Assembly (NCBI RefSeq): GCF_042180575.1
Contig: NZ_CP170094.1
Location: forward strand, 5,208,001-5,272,000
Reading direction: 5' to 3'
Length of the DNA: 64,000 nt
Source of the DNA: Bernardetia sp042180575
GTDB lineage: Bacteria > Bacteroidota > Bacteroidia > Cytophagales > Bernardetiaceae
In this document: positions 43,814 to 52,603 of the stretch, one piece after another
Layout of the letters: each line of letters starts with the position of its first letter
Numbering within the stretch: the first letter of the stretch is position 1
Made by a program: the position numbers and the translations under genes
The notes under the pieces: model-generated
The model's input: the letters and a program-made list of their open reading frames with translations, nothing else
Told to the model about the DNA's origin: nothing
Database searches by the model: none

Positions 43814-44230
43814 ATGATTCATAGCATTCGAATTTCTTGTTTGAAAAACAACCTTAGCAGAGTTCGTAACTTTGTGGAGGGAGCACTCAAGCAGCATGCA
43901 ATTTCGCCGATAGATATAAATCTGATGGTTTTGGCAGTAGATGAACTCTGTGCCAACCTAATTATTCATTCCCACAAGTGTAATCCGAAGGAAGATATAG
44001 AAGTAAGTGTAAGTAGAAAGGATAACCAATTTGTATTTGAAATAAAAGATGAAAGCGCACCAAGTTTTGATTTACTTTCTTATAAAGAACCTGATATGCA
44101 AGAAATTATTGCAGAAAAAAGAAGTGGGGGAATCGGTCTTATTCTTGTCAAAAAAATAATGGACGAAATACAATATGAAAGAACAGGTTCGGCTAATATT
44201 TGTAGAGTTTCAAAACGATTAGTTCCCTAA
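43814..44230 (+). CDS. HATPase_c anti-sigma-type kinase (RsbW/SpoIIAB-like)
   Basis: A 138-residue GHKL ATPase domain alone. N-box: AVDELCANLIIHS (41-53) with Glu44 and Asn48; G1 box: IKDESAPSFD (77-86); G2 box: SGGIGLILVKKIMD (104-117). This is the SpoIIAB/RsbW kinase type, which phosphorylates its STAS partner, here very likely the gene just upstream. It probably forms an operon with it, ended by the hairpin at 44319-44348. Confidence 0.9.
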   Translation: MIHSIRISCLKNNLSRVRNFVEGALKQHAISPIDINLMVLAVDELCANLIIHSHKCNPKEDIEVSVSRKDNQFVFEIKDESAPSFDLLSYKEPDMQEIIAEKRSGGIGLILVKKIMDEIQYERTGSANICRVSKRLVP

Positions 44231-44318
44231 GAATAATTACGAATTAAAAATTACGAGTTTAAGCATAAATGTAAAATTAGTAGTTTATTAATTTATTTTT
44301 TTCTAAAAGAATTTTTAT

Positions 44319-44348
44319 AAAAAGCAACTTTAAAAAAGGTTGCTTTTT
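44319..44348 (+). terminator. Rho-independent terminator after the STAS/kinase operon
   Basis: AAAAAGCAAC (44319-44328) and GTTGCTTTTT (44339-44348) form a 10-bp stem with a 10-base loop and continued T-run. Confidence 0.8.
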
Positions 44349-44389
44349 TTGTTTCAAAACTGTAAACAATAAATTATAAAAGGAATTTT

Positions 44390-44459
44390 CCACTAACCAC
44401 TAACCACTAACCACTAACCACTAACCACTAACCACTAACCACTAACCACTAACCACTAA
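44390..44459 (+). repeat. Heptamer tandem repeat, ten copies of CCACTAA
   Basis: Ten perfect copies of the 7-base unit CCACTAA fill exactly 70 bases and stop two bases before the cysQ ATG at 44462. Being perfect, it must be recent or actively maintained, and is likely to vary in copy number. It forms the whole proximal leader or promoter spacer of cysQ. Confidence 0.9.
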
Positions 44460-44461
44460 TT

Positions 44462-45304
44462 ATGATAGAAATAGCCATTCAAGCAGCCGTAAAAGCAGGC
44501 GAGCGTATCAAAGAAATTTATGATAAATTTGATAATGAAAACGATACAGATTACACAACTTCTACTATTGTAAGTTATAAATCGGATGATTCACCTCTTA
44601 CACTTGCTGATAAAGAAGCTAATAAAATTATTGAAAAGCACTTAAAACCACTTGGTTTGCCACTTTTGTCTGAAGAAGGCAAAGTTATACCGTATTTTGA
44701 ACGTAAAAATTGGGATAAGTTTTGGCTTATTGATCCTCTTGACGGAACAAGAGAATTTGTGAAACGAAATGGAAATTTTACAGTAAATATTGCTCTAATG
44801 AAAAATAATATTCCTGTGTTGGGAATTATCTATGTTCCTGTTAGTGGCGTTTTATATGTGGGAGAATTAGGTAAAGGAGCTTACAAACAAGAGTTAGGTT
44901 TGAAAGCAATAGATTTAGAAAATAGAATAGAAAAAACAGAAAAAAAAGCTATAAAAGTAAGTTTACGTAAAAATGAAGAGGGAATAATTGCTTTTAAGAG
45001 TCGTTCGCATTCAGGAGCAAAAGATAATAATTATTTGAATCAATTTAATGTTAAGGAGATTCGTAAGAAGGGAAGTTCTGTTAAATTCTGCTTAGTTGCT
45101 GAAGGAATTGCTGATTTGTATTATAGAAATGGAACGACAATGGAGTGGGATACAGCAGCAGGAGAAGCTATTTTGAAAGCAGCAGGAGGAGTAATTCTGA
45201 ATGCAGATACTGATACTGATCTAAAATACAATAAAGAAAATTTAGAAAACCCACCCTTTTGTGCAATGAATGCCGTTATTTTCGAAACATTTAAAGAGTT
45301 ATAA
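44462..45304 (+). CDS. cysQ: 3'(2'),5'-bisphosphate nucleotidase
   Basis: Hydrolyses 3'-phosphoadenosine 5'-phosphate (PAP) from sulfate activation to AMP. The 280-residue inositol-monophosphatase-fold protein has SPLTLADKEAN (44-54), LLSEEG (68-73), the metal motif WLIDPLDGTREFVKRNGNFT (88-107) and, near the end, the second motif EWDTAAGEAILKAAGG. The TREF after DPLDG favours CysQ over an inositol phosphatase. No other sulfur genes are near. The start codon directly follows the ten-copy heptamer array. Confidence 0.92.
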   Translation: MIEIAIQAAVKAGERIKEIYDKFDNENDTDYTTSTIVSYKSDDSPLTLADKEANKIIEKHLKPLGLPLLSEEGKVIPYFERKNWDKFWLIDPLDGTREFVKRNGNFTVNIALMKNNIPVLGIIYVPVSGVLYVGELGKGAYKQELGLKAIDLENRIEKTEKKAIKVSLRKNEEGIIAFKSRSHSGAKDNNYLNQFNVKEIRKKGSSVKFCLVAEGIADLYYRNGTTMEWDTAAGEAILKAAGGVILNADTDTDLKYNKENLENPPFCAMNAVIFETFKEL

Positions 45305-45878
45305 AAGTAATAATTATTATGAGAAATTATTAGTTTTTTGATTTTTTGAAAAATGTTGAAGTTTTTTAGTGAAAAAAATAAACATTTTTTACTTTTTTAA
45401 GATAATATAGTAAGTATCAGTCGTTATCTATAAAAAAATAGATTGTAGAATAGGGGGATAGCTTATTTTTATCGTCATTAATTAAAAATGAAGAGCAAGT
45501 AGAATTAATTAATTTTTTGTTAAAATTTGTAAGTTTTTGGTAAAAAAGACTACTGATTTTATGAAAAAATGGTTGTAACTTGCAACTCATAACAAAAAGA
45601 TGACTAGATAGTGATATATAAAGAGGCAATACACTTAATTTTAGACATTTTTTGATTTTTTTCTAATTTTTTTTGAATAAGATGCAACGTTTGTTAAAAA
45701 AGACTGTCTATATAAGTAGATACCTTAGCAAAATTAATCTTTAACTGAGTTTTAATCTTTTTAAAAGCAAAAAAAATGGTAGAAAAAAAAATATTTTTGC
45801 TCATTTTCAAGTGTTTACCAAGGCTGTGAAATTGTATAGGATTATAAATTAAACTCTTTTACCTTAACATATTTAATC
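45305..45878. other. 574-base intergenic region
   Basis: Very AT-rich. A 70-codon frame on the minus strand (45417-45629) looks like chance translation. A near-palindrome GTTGTAACTTGCAAC is present around 45573-45587 and could be an operator. TTG at about 45694 is followed by no good -7 box. No known repeat family member seen. Confidence 0.4.
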
Positions 45879-46274
45879 ATGAAACTCAAACTCTTTATTC
45901 TTTTTCTGCTTGTTTTTGCAGCAATCGGACAAACTATATTTCTCAATATAGATGCCAAAAGTAATTTTTTAGAAGAGAAATCGAAAAACACATATACACA
46001 TTCTTCGGAGAGTGAATTGAATAAATCGTCAATTCAACCCTCAGAAGTAGTAGTAACAATTCGCCAACACGAATCTGACGTTTCAAATCAAGATGTAAGT
46101 TCAGACACAGAAGCAACTATTATTTCTACAAAACCAACGACCAAAAAGCCTTGTAATCAAGAAACTAAAGAAGAGCGTTTGATTTGTCAGAAAGCAAAAG
46201 ATGCAGCTAAACAAAAGCAAACTCGCATTTCTGGAAGTAATCATGCAAAAAGTAGCACGATTCAAAATCCTTAG
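45879..46274 (+). CDS. Small secreted hypothetical protein
   Basis: A 131-residue protein with a signal peptide or anchor (KLFILFLLVFAAIGQTIF, ~3-20). The mature part is low-complexity, rich in Ser, Thr, Lys and Glu, with two cysteines in KKPCNQETKEERLICQKAKD, which may form a disulfide loop. The C-terminus is basic. No family. A strong terminator follows (46365-46395) and a 574-base gap precedes. Confidence 0.6.
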   Translation: MKLKLFILFLLVFAAIGQTIFLNIDAKSNFLEEKSKNTYTHSSESELNKSSIQPSEVVVTIRQHESDVSNQDVSSDTEATIISTKPTTKKPCNQETKEERLICQKAKDAAKQKQTRISGSNHAKSSTIQNP

Positions 46275-46364
46275 AAAATAATTGAAAAATTATAATTTTG
46301 AGAATTTAGCTTTTTTGATTTTAACATAACTACGTATTATATGGCACTTATTCCAATTTGATAG

Positions 46365-46395
46365 CCGAACATTTTGATGATGTTCGGTTTTTTTT
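46365..46395 (+). terminator. Rho-independent terminator
   Basis: CCGAACAT (46365-46372) and ATGTTCGG (46380-46387) form a perfect 8-bp stem with a 7-base loop, followed by eight T residues. Confidence 0.88.
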
Positions 46396-46474
46396 ATGCA
46401 AATTATTATTAAAAAATAGAAAACTATATTATCATATTTCCAAACAATACACAAATTTTGTAGTTTTATAGGAT

Positions 46475-47038
46475 ATGAAATCTTCTACCTCTCGTTTGCT
46501 TATTCAAGACAAATATTTTGTTCCTTATTTGTCTGAGCATCAAATGTACCAACGTGTACAAGAATTAGGAAAACAAATTGCAACAGATTATGAAGGTAAA
46601 ACCCCACTTTTACTTTGTATTCTGAATGGTTCTTTTGTTTTTGCAGCCGATTTAGTTCGCTCAATGGACACAGTTTGCCAAGTTTCTTTTCTAAAATACT
46701 CTTCTTATATCAAAGATAAATCTTCTAATAATGCTAAAGATTTATTAGGCATTCAAGGACTTAATGAAGATTTAAAAGATCGTCATTTAATTGTCGTTGA
46801 AGATATTGTTGATACAGGAACTACAATGGATAAGCTCCTAAGAGAACTTTCCTCTCATAAACCTGCTAGTATCGAAATAGCTACTTGTCTTTTCAAACCT
46901 AGCGCACTCAAATTTGATATTTCCCCAAAATATATTGCTTTTTCTATTCCAAATTATTTTGTAATTGGTTATGGACTAGACTATGATAATTATGGGCGAC
47001 ATTTAGCTGGAATTTATATCGTTGATGAAGAGGAATAA
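46475..47038 (+). CDS. hpt: Hypoxanthine phosphoribosyltransferase
   Basis: Purine salvage: makes IMP (and GMP) from hypoxanthine (guanine) and PRPP. The 187-residue protein has the PRPP-binding signature LIVVEDIVDTGTTMDKLL (105-122), the early LLCILNGSFVFAADLVR (47-63), and SFLKYSSYIK, the flexible-loop region. The end FVIGYGLDYDNYGRHLAGIY is characteristic. It stands alone behind a strong terminator. Confidence 0.93.
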   Translation: MKSSTSRLLIQDKYFVPYLSEHQMYQRVQELGKQIATDYEGKTPLLLCILNGSFVFAADLVRSMDTVCQVSFLKYSSYIKDKSSNNAKDLLGIQGLNEDLKDRHLIVVEDIVDTGTTMDKLLRELSSHKPASIEIATCLFKPSALKFDISPKYIAFSIPNYFVIGYGLDYDNYGRHLAGIYIVDEEE

Positions 47039-47337
47039 AAATAACAAAGCTAACTACTGAGAACTTAAAAAGTGTTTTAACTCGTTGATTAGTAGTGGTT
47101 TATGGGTGTTACTTTAAATAGGTTTCTTTTTCTGAAAAATATTTAACAGCTATTTTTTAAAATTAGCAGAGTCAAAAGGAACTTTGTTTGTTCTTTTCCC
47201 CTTTTATTTTTTAGTGAATAATACAATCAAAAATGATTTGATAAATAAGTTTTAGTTTTTTTTAGACTTTATAGCTAAAAATAATGTGCAAATTTTATTT
47301 GTATTATTCTTTTATCCACACTAAAATACTATTTGCC

Positions 47338-48018
47338 ATGACACATACCATGAGATATAAAGACCTCAGAAAATTGGTTGCAGAAGGAGAAGGTTTGCAT
47401 ATAGAATTTAAACGAAAAGTATATTACCCTCAAAAAATATTGCGTGAAGTAGTTGCATTTGTAAATACAGATGGAGGCAAGTTATGTATTGGTGTGTCAG
47501 ATGACGGACAAATACCTGGTTTGAAATATCCTGACGAAGCTATTTATATGATGGAAAAAGCAATGGAGGATTTTTGTAAGCCTGCTGTTACTTATACCAT
47601 TTATAGAGTATCAGTTCCTTATACAAATGGTTGTGAAGTAGTTGTTTTTGATTTTGAACCACATCCACAACGTCCTATTTATTTATTGTATAAAAAAAAT
47701 ACACGAGTAGGAAAGGCGTATGTTAGGATTGCAGATAAGAGTGTACAGGCAAGCAAAGAAATGCGTAAAATAATGAAGGCACGAGCAAATGAAAAAGATG
47801 TTTTGTTACAATATGGTCAAAATGAAAGAATACTTTTGCAATATTTAGGTTCGCATAAACGCATTAATTTGGAAGAGTATGCCAAATTGGTAAATATCTC
47901 TGAAAAAGAAGCCTCGACTATTTTAGTAAACATGACACTTGCAAATATCATCGAAGTAAAGCCACAAGAAGGTGGTTATGATTTTTTTGTACATGGAAGA
48001 GTGGGCTTTAAAGCATAA
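47338..48018 (+). CDS. AlbA_2 (Schlafen-type) DNA-binding protein
   Basis: The frame starts at 47284, but the ATG at 47338 (MTHTMRYKDL) is the more plausible start, as the preceding 18 residues are unlike the family. The product has 226 residues. The N-terminal half matches AlbA_2 (PF04326): GEGLHIEFKRKVYYP, then LREVVAFVNTDGGKLCIGVSDDG. The C-terminal half (KRINLEEYAKLVNISEKEASTILVNMTLANIIEV) looks like a winged helix. Probably a nucleic-acid-binding regulator; some relatives sit in defence or TA loci, but nothing of that kind is adjacent. Confidence 0.82.
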   Translation: MTHTMRYKDLRKLVAEGEGLHIEFKRKVYYPQKILREVVAFVNTDGGKLCIGVSDDGQIPGLKYPDEAIYMMEKAMEDFCKPAVTYTIYRVSVPYTNGCEVVVFDFEPHPQRPIYLLYKKNTRVGKAYVRIADKSVQASKEMRKIMKARANEKDVLLQYGQNERILLQYLGSHKRINLEEYAKLVNISEKEASTILVNMTLANIIEVKPQEGGYDFFVHGRVGFKA

Positions 48019-48047
48019 AAAAAACAGGGTTTAAACCCTGTTTTTTT
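48018..48047. terminator. Bidirectional rho-independent terminator
   Basis: A perfect 30-base palindrome: A7-CAGGGTTT directly followed by AAACCCTG-T7. It separates the convergent AlbA_2 and TMTC-like genes, overlapping the last base of the former. Confidence 0.88.
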
Positions 48048-48051
48048 AAAA

Positions 48052-50271
48052 TCATTCTTCATTCAATGCAGAAACCGAATCAGCTTGTTTTATATAATTT
48101 TCTTGTTTTTCTTCGTCTTCTTCTATTCCATATAATCTAGCAATCGTTCTGTATAACTCTTCTGATTTTGGAAAATAAATAATTGCCCCTTCAAGAGTAT
48201 AAATAGCCTTTGTTACTTTTCCTTCATCTTCATAAAGTTTGCTTAATTTTAGATAGGCATCTAAATTTCTCTTGTTTTTACTGACAGCTTTCATATACAA
48301 ATCAACGGCATCTTTGGTTTTATTTGTCGTCGAATCATTCAAACTTTGACTAACATAAATATTCGCCATTCTGTAATAAGCATCTCCTACCACTTCATTG
48401 TAATCACTATCTTTAAAAGATACAACAAGTCCATAAGCTGCCGTAGCCGAATCAGGTTCTTCCAAAAACTCATACGTTTTTCCTAAATATAAAAATGCAG
48501 TTGGGTTCATTTCCAAAATTCCCCATTGTTTAAAACACTCTACGGCTTGATGATAATCTCCATTTGCTAAACACATTTTTCCATATTCTTCCTGCGTTAC
48601 GATAGATTGTGGATTAATTTGAATAGCTCGTTTGTAATAACGCCCAGCCTTATCTTCTTGTCCTAAATCAGTATAAACAGTACCCAAAAGAGCAATCGCA
48701 TCAGCATAACTTGGATAAATAGTAACTGCTTTTCGGAGTTGATCGGCTGCTTTTTCTAAATATCTTGCTTTTTGCCTAAATGAAACTGTACTATCAGCTT
48801 CAATAATATAACTTCGTCCTAGCATATAGCGAAGTCGTACACTATTGGGCGAATTATTGGCATCTGCTTTCATTAATGTAAAATCATTCTTCCAAGATTC
48901 ATTTCGTACTACTGTTTTGATACTATAAAGAACCAAAACAAGTGAAGTTCCTAAAAAAGTATAAGTATAAACCCATTTTGCAGCTCCTTTTTTATTTGCC
49001 ACAAACCAACCAAATAAATCATATAAACCAAAAGCAGTAGCAATACAAAAAGCTAAAGAGGGTAAATAAAGTAGTCTTTCTGAAATAATTGTTCCAGGGG
49101 AAAGAAAAACAAACTCATCGGGATTAATTAAAAATTCTGTGACATAAATGAATAGTAAATAACCAATGAAGTAAAAATAAGCAAAAGTATAAATTCCTTT
49201 TTTTCTAATATTAGCAACTGAGATAACACCTGCTCCGACTATACCTAAAAATGTCATGACTACTCGTACATCTGTCCATTCTTTAAGTGTAATCTGATTG
49301 AAAGAGTAATCATGAGAAAGATTGATAGGAGCAATCAAAAGCTCAATATATTTAGCAAAAGCAAAAATGAGAGTACTTATTTTTTGAGACAAATCAGCAT
49401 TTGCAAATGGGTTGTTCAGAATGCTGTGCATCAAATGTGCTTGGTCTATATCCTTTGTAAAAAGGTCTCTTAAAAACCAATATCCAACAGCCGTAAACAA
49501 AACAGGAATTGCTAAAACGAAAATATCTGTTTTACGAAGTGGAATAAAGTAATAGAGAATCAAAGGCAAAATTATCAAAAATGAAATTGCTGTCTCTTCT
49601 GTCAGAAGAGCTAAGAAAAATGAAACTGCAACTAATGGCAAATAAATAAAACGGATTGCACCTCTAGCAAAGGCTGCACGAAGTAGCAAATAAGTCATTA
49701 AAAGAAGCCATAAAAAGGAAAGAAGTTCGTTTCGCCCTTTTATACTTGCTACAATTTCGGTATGAACTGGATGAGCAATAAAAATAAGAGTGGCTACAAA
49801 AGCTAAAATTTTACGAGGTCGCTCCTCCAAATAACCTGCAAAAATTCTATTCAAAACAGAAAGTAAAAGCATCCCTGTAAGTGCGTACAAAAGGACATTG
49901 ATGATATGACTTATATGTGGACTTTCTCCAAATAACGTATATTCAATAGCATAAGTAAGAAGAGTAACAGGCTGATAATGTTCATTTGCAGGAATAAATT
50001 TGGACTGTCTATCATTTACTTCTGCATAACTATCTTGTTTAAAAATATTCATGATTCCATCTACTCCCAAACCTTTGTGTGCCATATCACTCTGAGAAAG
50101 CAAACGAGAACCTTCAGTGGCATACTCATGAGTAAATGTATTGGCATAAATACCAATAGCAAAAACTACTAAAAATATACGTTGAAAGGTAAGACTAGAA
50201 AGCCACTCTCTGCCTAAATAACGAGTGAATTTTTGAAGAGATAAAAGAAAAGTAGAGCGTTGTTTCATCAA
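48052..50271 (-). CDS. TMTC-like membrane protein with TPR repeats
   Basis: A 739-residue protein. The N-terminal ~470 residues have about ten transmembrane helices with GT-C-like features: an early periplasmic acidic loop (SDMAHKGLG; NEHYQPVTLLTYAIEY) and a TEETAISF motif. These match protein O-mannosyltransferase-like TMTC proteins. Residues ~500-735 are five or six TPRs (for example YADAIALLGTVYTDLGQEDKAG and AFLYLGKTYEFLEEPDSA). A lipid-linked-sugar-dependent glycosyltransferase is possible, but the substrate and activity are unproven for bacterial members. Confidence 0.82.
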   Translation of the reverse strand: MMKQRSTFLLSLQKFTRYLGREWLSSLTFQRIFLVVFAIGIYANTFTHEYATEGSRLLSQSDMAHKGLGVDGIMNIFKQDSYAEVNDRQSKFIPANEHYQPVTLLTYAIEYTLFGESPHISHIINVLLYALTGMLLLSVLNRIFAGYLEERPRKILAFVATLIFIAHPVHTEIVASIKGRNELLSFLWLLLMTYLLLRAAFARGAIRFIYLPLVAVSFFLALLTEETAISFLIILPLILYYFIPLRKTDIFVLAIPVLFTAVGYWFLRDLFTKDIDQAHLMHSILNNPFANADLSQKISTLIFAFAKYIELLIAPINLSHDYSFNQITLKEWTDVRVVMTFLGIVGAGVISVANIRKKGIYTFAYFYFIGYLLFIYVTEFLINPDEFVFLSPGTIISERLLYLPSLAFCIATAFGLYDLFGWFVANKKGAAKWVYTYTFLGTSLVLVLYSIKTVVRNESWKNDFTLMKADANNSPNSVRLRYMLGRSYIIEADSTVSFRQKARYLEKAADQLRKAVTIYPSYADAIALLGTVYTDLGQEDKAGRYYKRAIQINPQSIVTQEEYGKMCLANGDYHQAVECFKQWGILEMNPTAFLYLGKTYEFLEEPDSATAAYGLVVSFKDSDYNEVVGDAYYRMANIYVSQSLNDSTTNKTKDAVDLYMKAVSKNKRNLDAYLKLSKLYEDEGKVTKAIYTLEGAIIYFPKSEELYRTIARLYGIEEDEEKQENYIKQADSVSALNEE

Positions 50272-50705
50272 AAATTTATATTAAACTATTAAATTATACT
50301 ATTTGATTTCTATTATAAAATCAAATGAACTGTTACAATCTGTTGCTTTAAAGTTTTACAACTACTATTTGTTTAAACTAACCTAAAAATAGTAGATAGA
50401 TATTGATTTTCCTAAAACTTCAAACAAAAGTCTGAATAAAATGAAAGGAAATTAATAAAATTAATTAACTCTATAAATTATCATTGTAGATACCATAATC
50501 AACAATGAAGTTAAATAGTGTTTAATTTTTCTCAAATGAGGTTATAAAACTAACCAAACAAAGTTCAATTCGTTTACCAAAAAGAATTTATCAATCGGCT
50601 TTTTTAATTTACTCGTCGAAATAAACCAAAGGTTGATGTTTTTGCTTCAAAATAGAACTTCAAAATTACCTTTTCAAAACTTTTATCTTCCACTCTTTAC
50701 TTCTT
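50272..50705. other. AT-rich intergenic region
   Basis: 434 bases between divergent genes at 50271 and 50706. Rich in A and T, with no complete promoter match, no repeat-family member and no credible small frame. Confidence 0.4.
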
Positions 50706-52058
50706 ATGAACCGACAATTATTTTCACTTGTACTTATAGTAGTACTTCTTTTATTAGATGTTTATATTTTTCAACTCATCAAAACGCTTACAATTTCATC
50801 AAGTGAGACGACTCGCAAAACTATTCACTTTATTTATTGGGGAATAAACGTTCTTACTTTGGCTGGAATTGTGGTTTATAATTTCTTTCCTCCTGACCAA
50901 ATTCCTTATACATTCAGACAGTTTTTGCTGACTTGGGCATTTATGCTTTATATTTCTAAAATCTTTGGAGCTTTATTTTTGATTATTGATGATGTAATTC
51001 GTCTTTTTACTTGGGCATATTACAAAATAAATCCATCAATTACTTCTGAGATTTCTGATGTAGTAGGAACAACAACTCAAAATACGGAAGGAATTCAAGA
51101 TACCACAAACAAAATTCCTCGTTCAGAATTTTTGATGAAAGCTGGTGTTGTGGCAATGGCAACTCCTTTAGTTACGCTGAGTTGGGGAATTGTTTCGGGA
51201 GCGCATGATTACACAGTCAGAAAAAAGACAATCGTTTTGCCAAATCTTCCAAAGGCATTTGATGGAATAAAGATGGTTCAGATTTCTGATGTACATTCAG
51301 GAAGTTTTTTTAATAAAAAAGCTGTTGAGGGTGGAATTGATTTAATTATGAAACAAAAACCTGATGTGATTTTATTTACAGGAGATTTGGTAAATAACAT
51401 GGCAACCGAAATGAAGGATTATCAAGATATTTTTAGCAAACTCAAAGCTCCAATGGGAGTTTATTCTACCTTAGGAAATCACGATTATGGCGATTATGTT
51501 AGGTGGGAATCTCCAGCAGCAAAACGCAAAAATTTAGAAGATTTGAAGCAAACACATGGCAGGATGGGTTGGAAATTATTAATGAATGAACATCATTTTT
51601 TAGAAACCAATAATGAAAAAATTGCGCTTATTGGCATTGAAAATTGGGGGGCGAAGGGAAATTTTGCTCGTCATGGAGATTTAGAAAAAGCATATCAAGG
51701 TACTCAAGATGCACCTGTCAAAGTTTTACTTTCTCACGACCCTAGCCACTGGGACGCACAAGTAAATGGCTCAAAGGCACACCTTTATACTGAAAGTTTT
51801 GATAAAGCTGGTATTCAAAAACGTGCTTTCAAAGATATTGATTTGACTTTGGCAGGACATACACACGGAATGCAGTTTGGTATTGATACAGAAGTTTTTA
51901 AATGGAGTCCTGTGCAGTGGATGTATGAGCAATGGGCAGATTTGTACAAGCATGAAAACCAGTATTTATATGTCAATCGTGGTTTTGGTTATTTGGTTTA
52001 TCCAGGAAGAGTTGGAGTTTTACCAGAGATTACAGTTTTAGAATTGAAATCGGCTTAA
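50706..52058 (+). CDS. Membrane-anchored metallophosphoesterase
   Basis: A 450-residue protein with four hydrophobic segments in the first ~105 residues (YaeI/DUF-type membrane region), a second anchor-like stretch RSEFLMKAGVVAMATPLVTL (139-158), then a calcineurin-like phosphoesterase domain. All metal motifs are there: MVQISDVHSG (190-199; Asp195, His197), FTGDLVNNM (224-232), LGNHDYGD (256-263), VLLSHDPSHW and LAGHTHGMQFG. The order fits YaeI-like UDP-2,3-diacylglucosamine hydrolase relatives or general phosphodiesterases; substrate unknown. Confidence 0.88.
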   Translation: MNRQLFSLVLIVVLLLLDVYIFQLIKTLTISSSETTRKTIHFIYWGINVLTLAGIVVYNFFPPDQIPYTFRQFLLTWAFMLYISKIFGALFLIIDDVIRLFTWAYYKINPSITSEISDVVGTTTQNTEGIQDTTNKIPRSEFLMKAGVVAMATPLVTLSWGIVSGAHDYTVRKKTIVLPNLPKAFDGIKMVQISDVHSGSFFNKKAVEGGIDLIMKQKPDVILFTGDLVNNMATEMKDYQDIFSKLKAPMGVYSTLGNHDYGDYVRWESPAAKRKNLEDLKQTHGRMGWKLLMNEHHFLETNNEKIALIGIENWGAKGNFARHGDLEKAYQGTQDAPVKVLLSHDPSHWDAQVNGSKAHLYTESFDKAGIQKRAFKDIDLTLAGHTHGMQFGIDTEVFKWSPVQWMYEQWADLYKHENQYLYVNRGFGYLVYPGRVGVLPEITVLELKSA

Positions 52059-52083
52059 AATACAAGCTAAAAAAGACAATAGA

Positions 52084-52119
52084 AAAGCCCATATTTCTAA
52101 GGATAGAAATATGGGCTTT
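52084..52119. terminator. Bidirectional terminator hairpin
   Basis: A perfect 16-bp stem (52084-52099 with 52104-52119; GCCCATATTTC core) and a 4-base AGGA loop, lying between convergent genes ending at 52058 and 52141. Confidence 0.85.
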
Positions 52120-52140
52120 ATTGGTTAATCTGAAAAGGTT

Positions 52141-52488
52141 TTAGTTTTTGTGATTATCTCCTCCCAAACTATAATAATTATTTTCTTCGTCTTCTGAACC
52201 AACGCTTTCTTGTTGGTCATCTAACTCAGAACCAGGAACATCTATCGTTTCTCCTTCAAAATTTGATTTTGCATTGTGCAAAGGAGTTTCTTCATAGAGT
52301 TCATTCCTGTCATTAGGAGTAGGAATGCTTTTATCAATGATTGATTCATTATCATTGGCGATATTAGTTACTTTTTTTCCTTTACTATAAATATCTTCTT
52401 TAGGCTTATAATCAAATTTGTCTTTGAAGTATTCTTGTGAAGAGTCTGTATCTTTATTTTGTTCATTATTTTTGTCTTGCGTTTTCAT
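52141..52488 (-). CDS. Acidic hydrophilic protein of unknown function
   Basis: A 115-residue protein with no hydrophobic segment, very rich in Asp, Glu, Asn, Lys and Ser (MKTQDKNNEQNKDTDSSQEY; DQQESVGSEDEENNYY), so it is probably intrinsically disordered. No family. It lies 115 bases after the TerC-like gene's stop on the same strand and may be part of that unit; a stress-related role would be speculation. Confidence 0.6.
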   Translation of the reverse strand: MKTQDKNNEQNKDTDSSQEYFKDKFDYKPKEDIYSKGKKVTNIANDNESIIDKSIPTPNDRNELYEETPLHNAKSNFEGETIDVPGSELDDQQESVGSEDEENNYYSLGGDNHKN

Positions 52489-52603
52489 AAAAGTATGATT
52501 TTTAGATTAAAAAATGAGAAAGAATAATAATTTATTACCTTCTTTCACTTATAAACACTAAAAACTACTTAAATGTTGGAGAAAATAAAAAACTGTCTTT
52601 GGA

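Noticed and set aside
44390..44459. Heptamer array considered as a CRISPR-like or telomere-like structure
   Set aside because: There are no spacers between units and the unit is only 7 bases; it is a simple tandem repeat inside a chromosome.
45417..45629. 70-codon minus-strand frame in the large gap after cysQ
   Set aside because: The translation is dominated by Phe, Ser, Leu and Asn as expected from random AT-rich DNA, with no start context, signal or neighbour logic.
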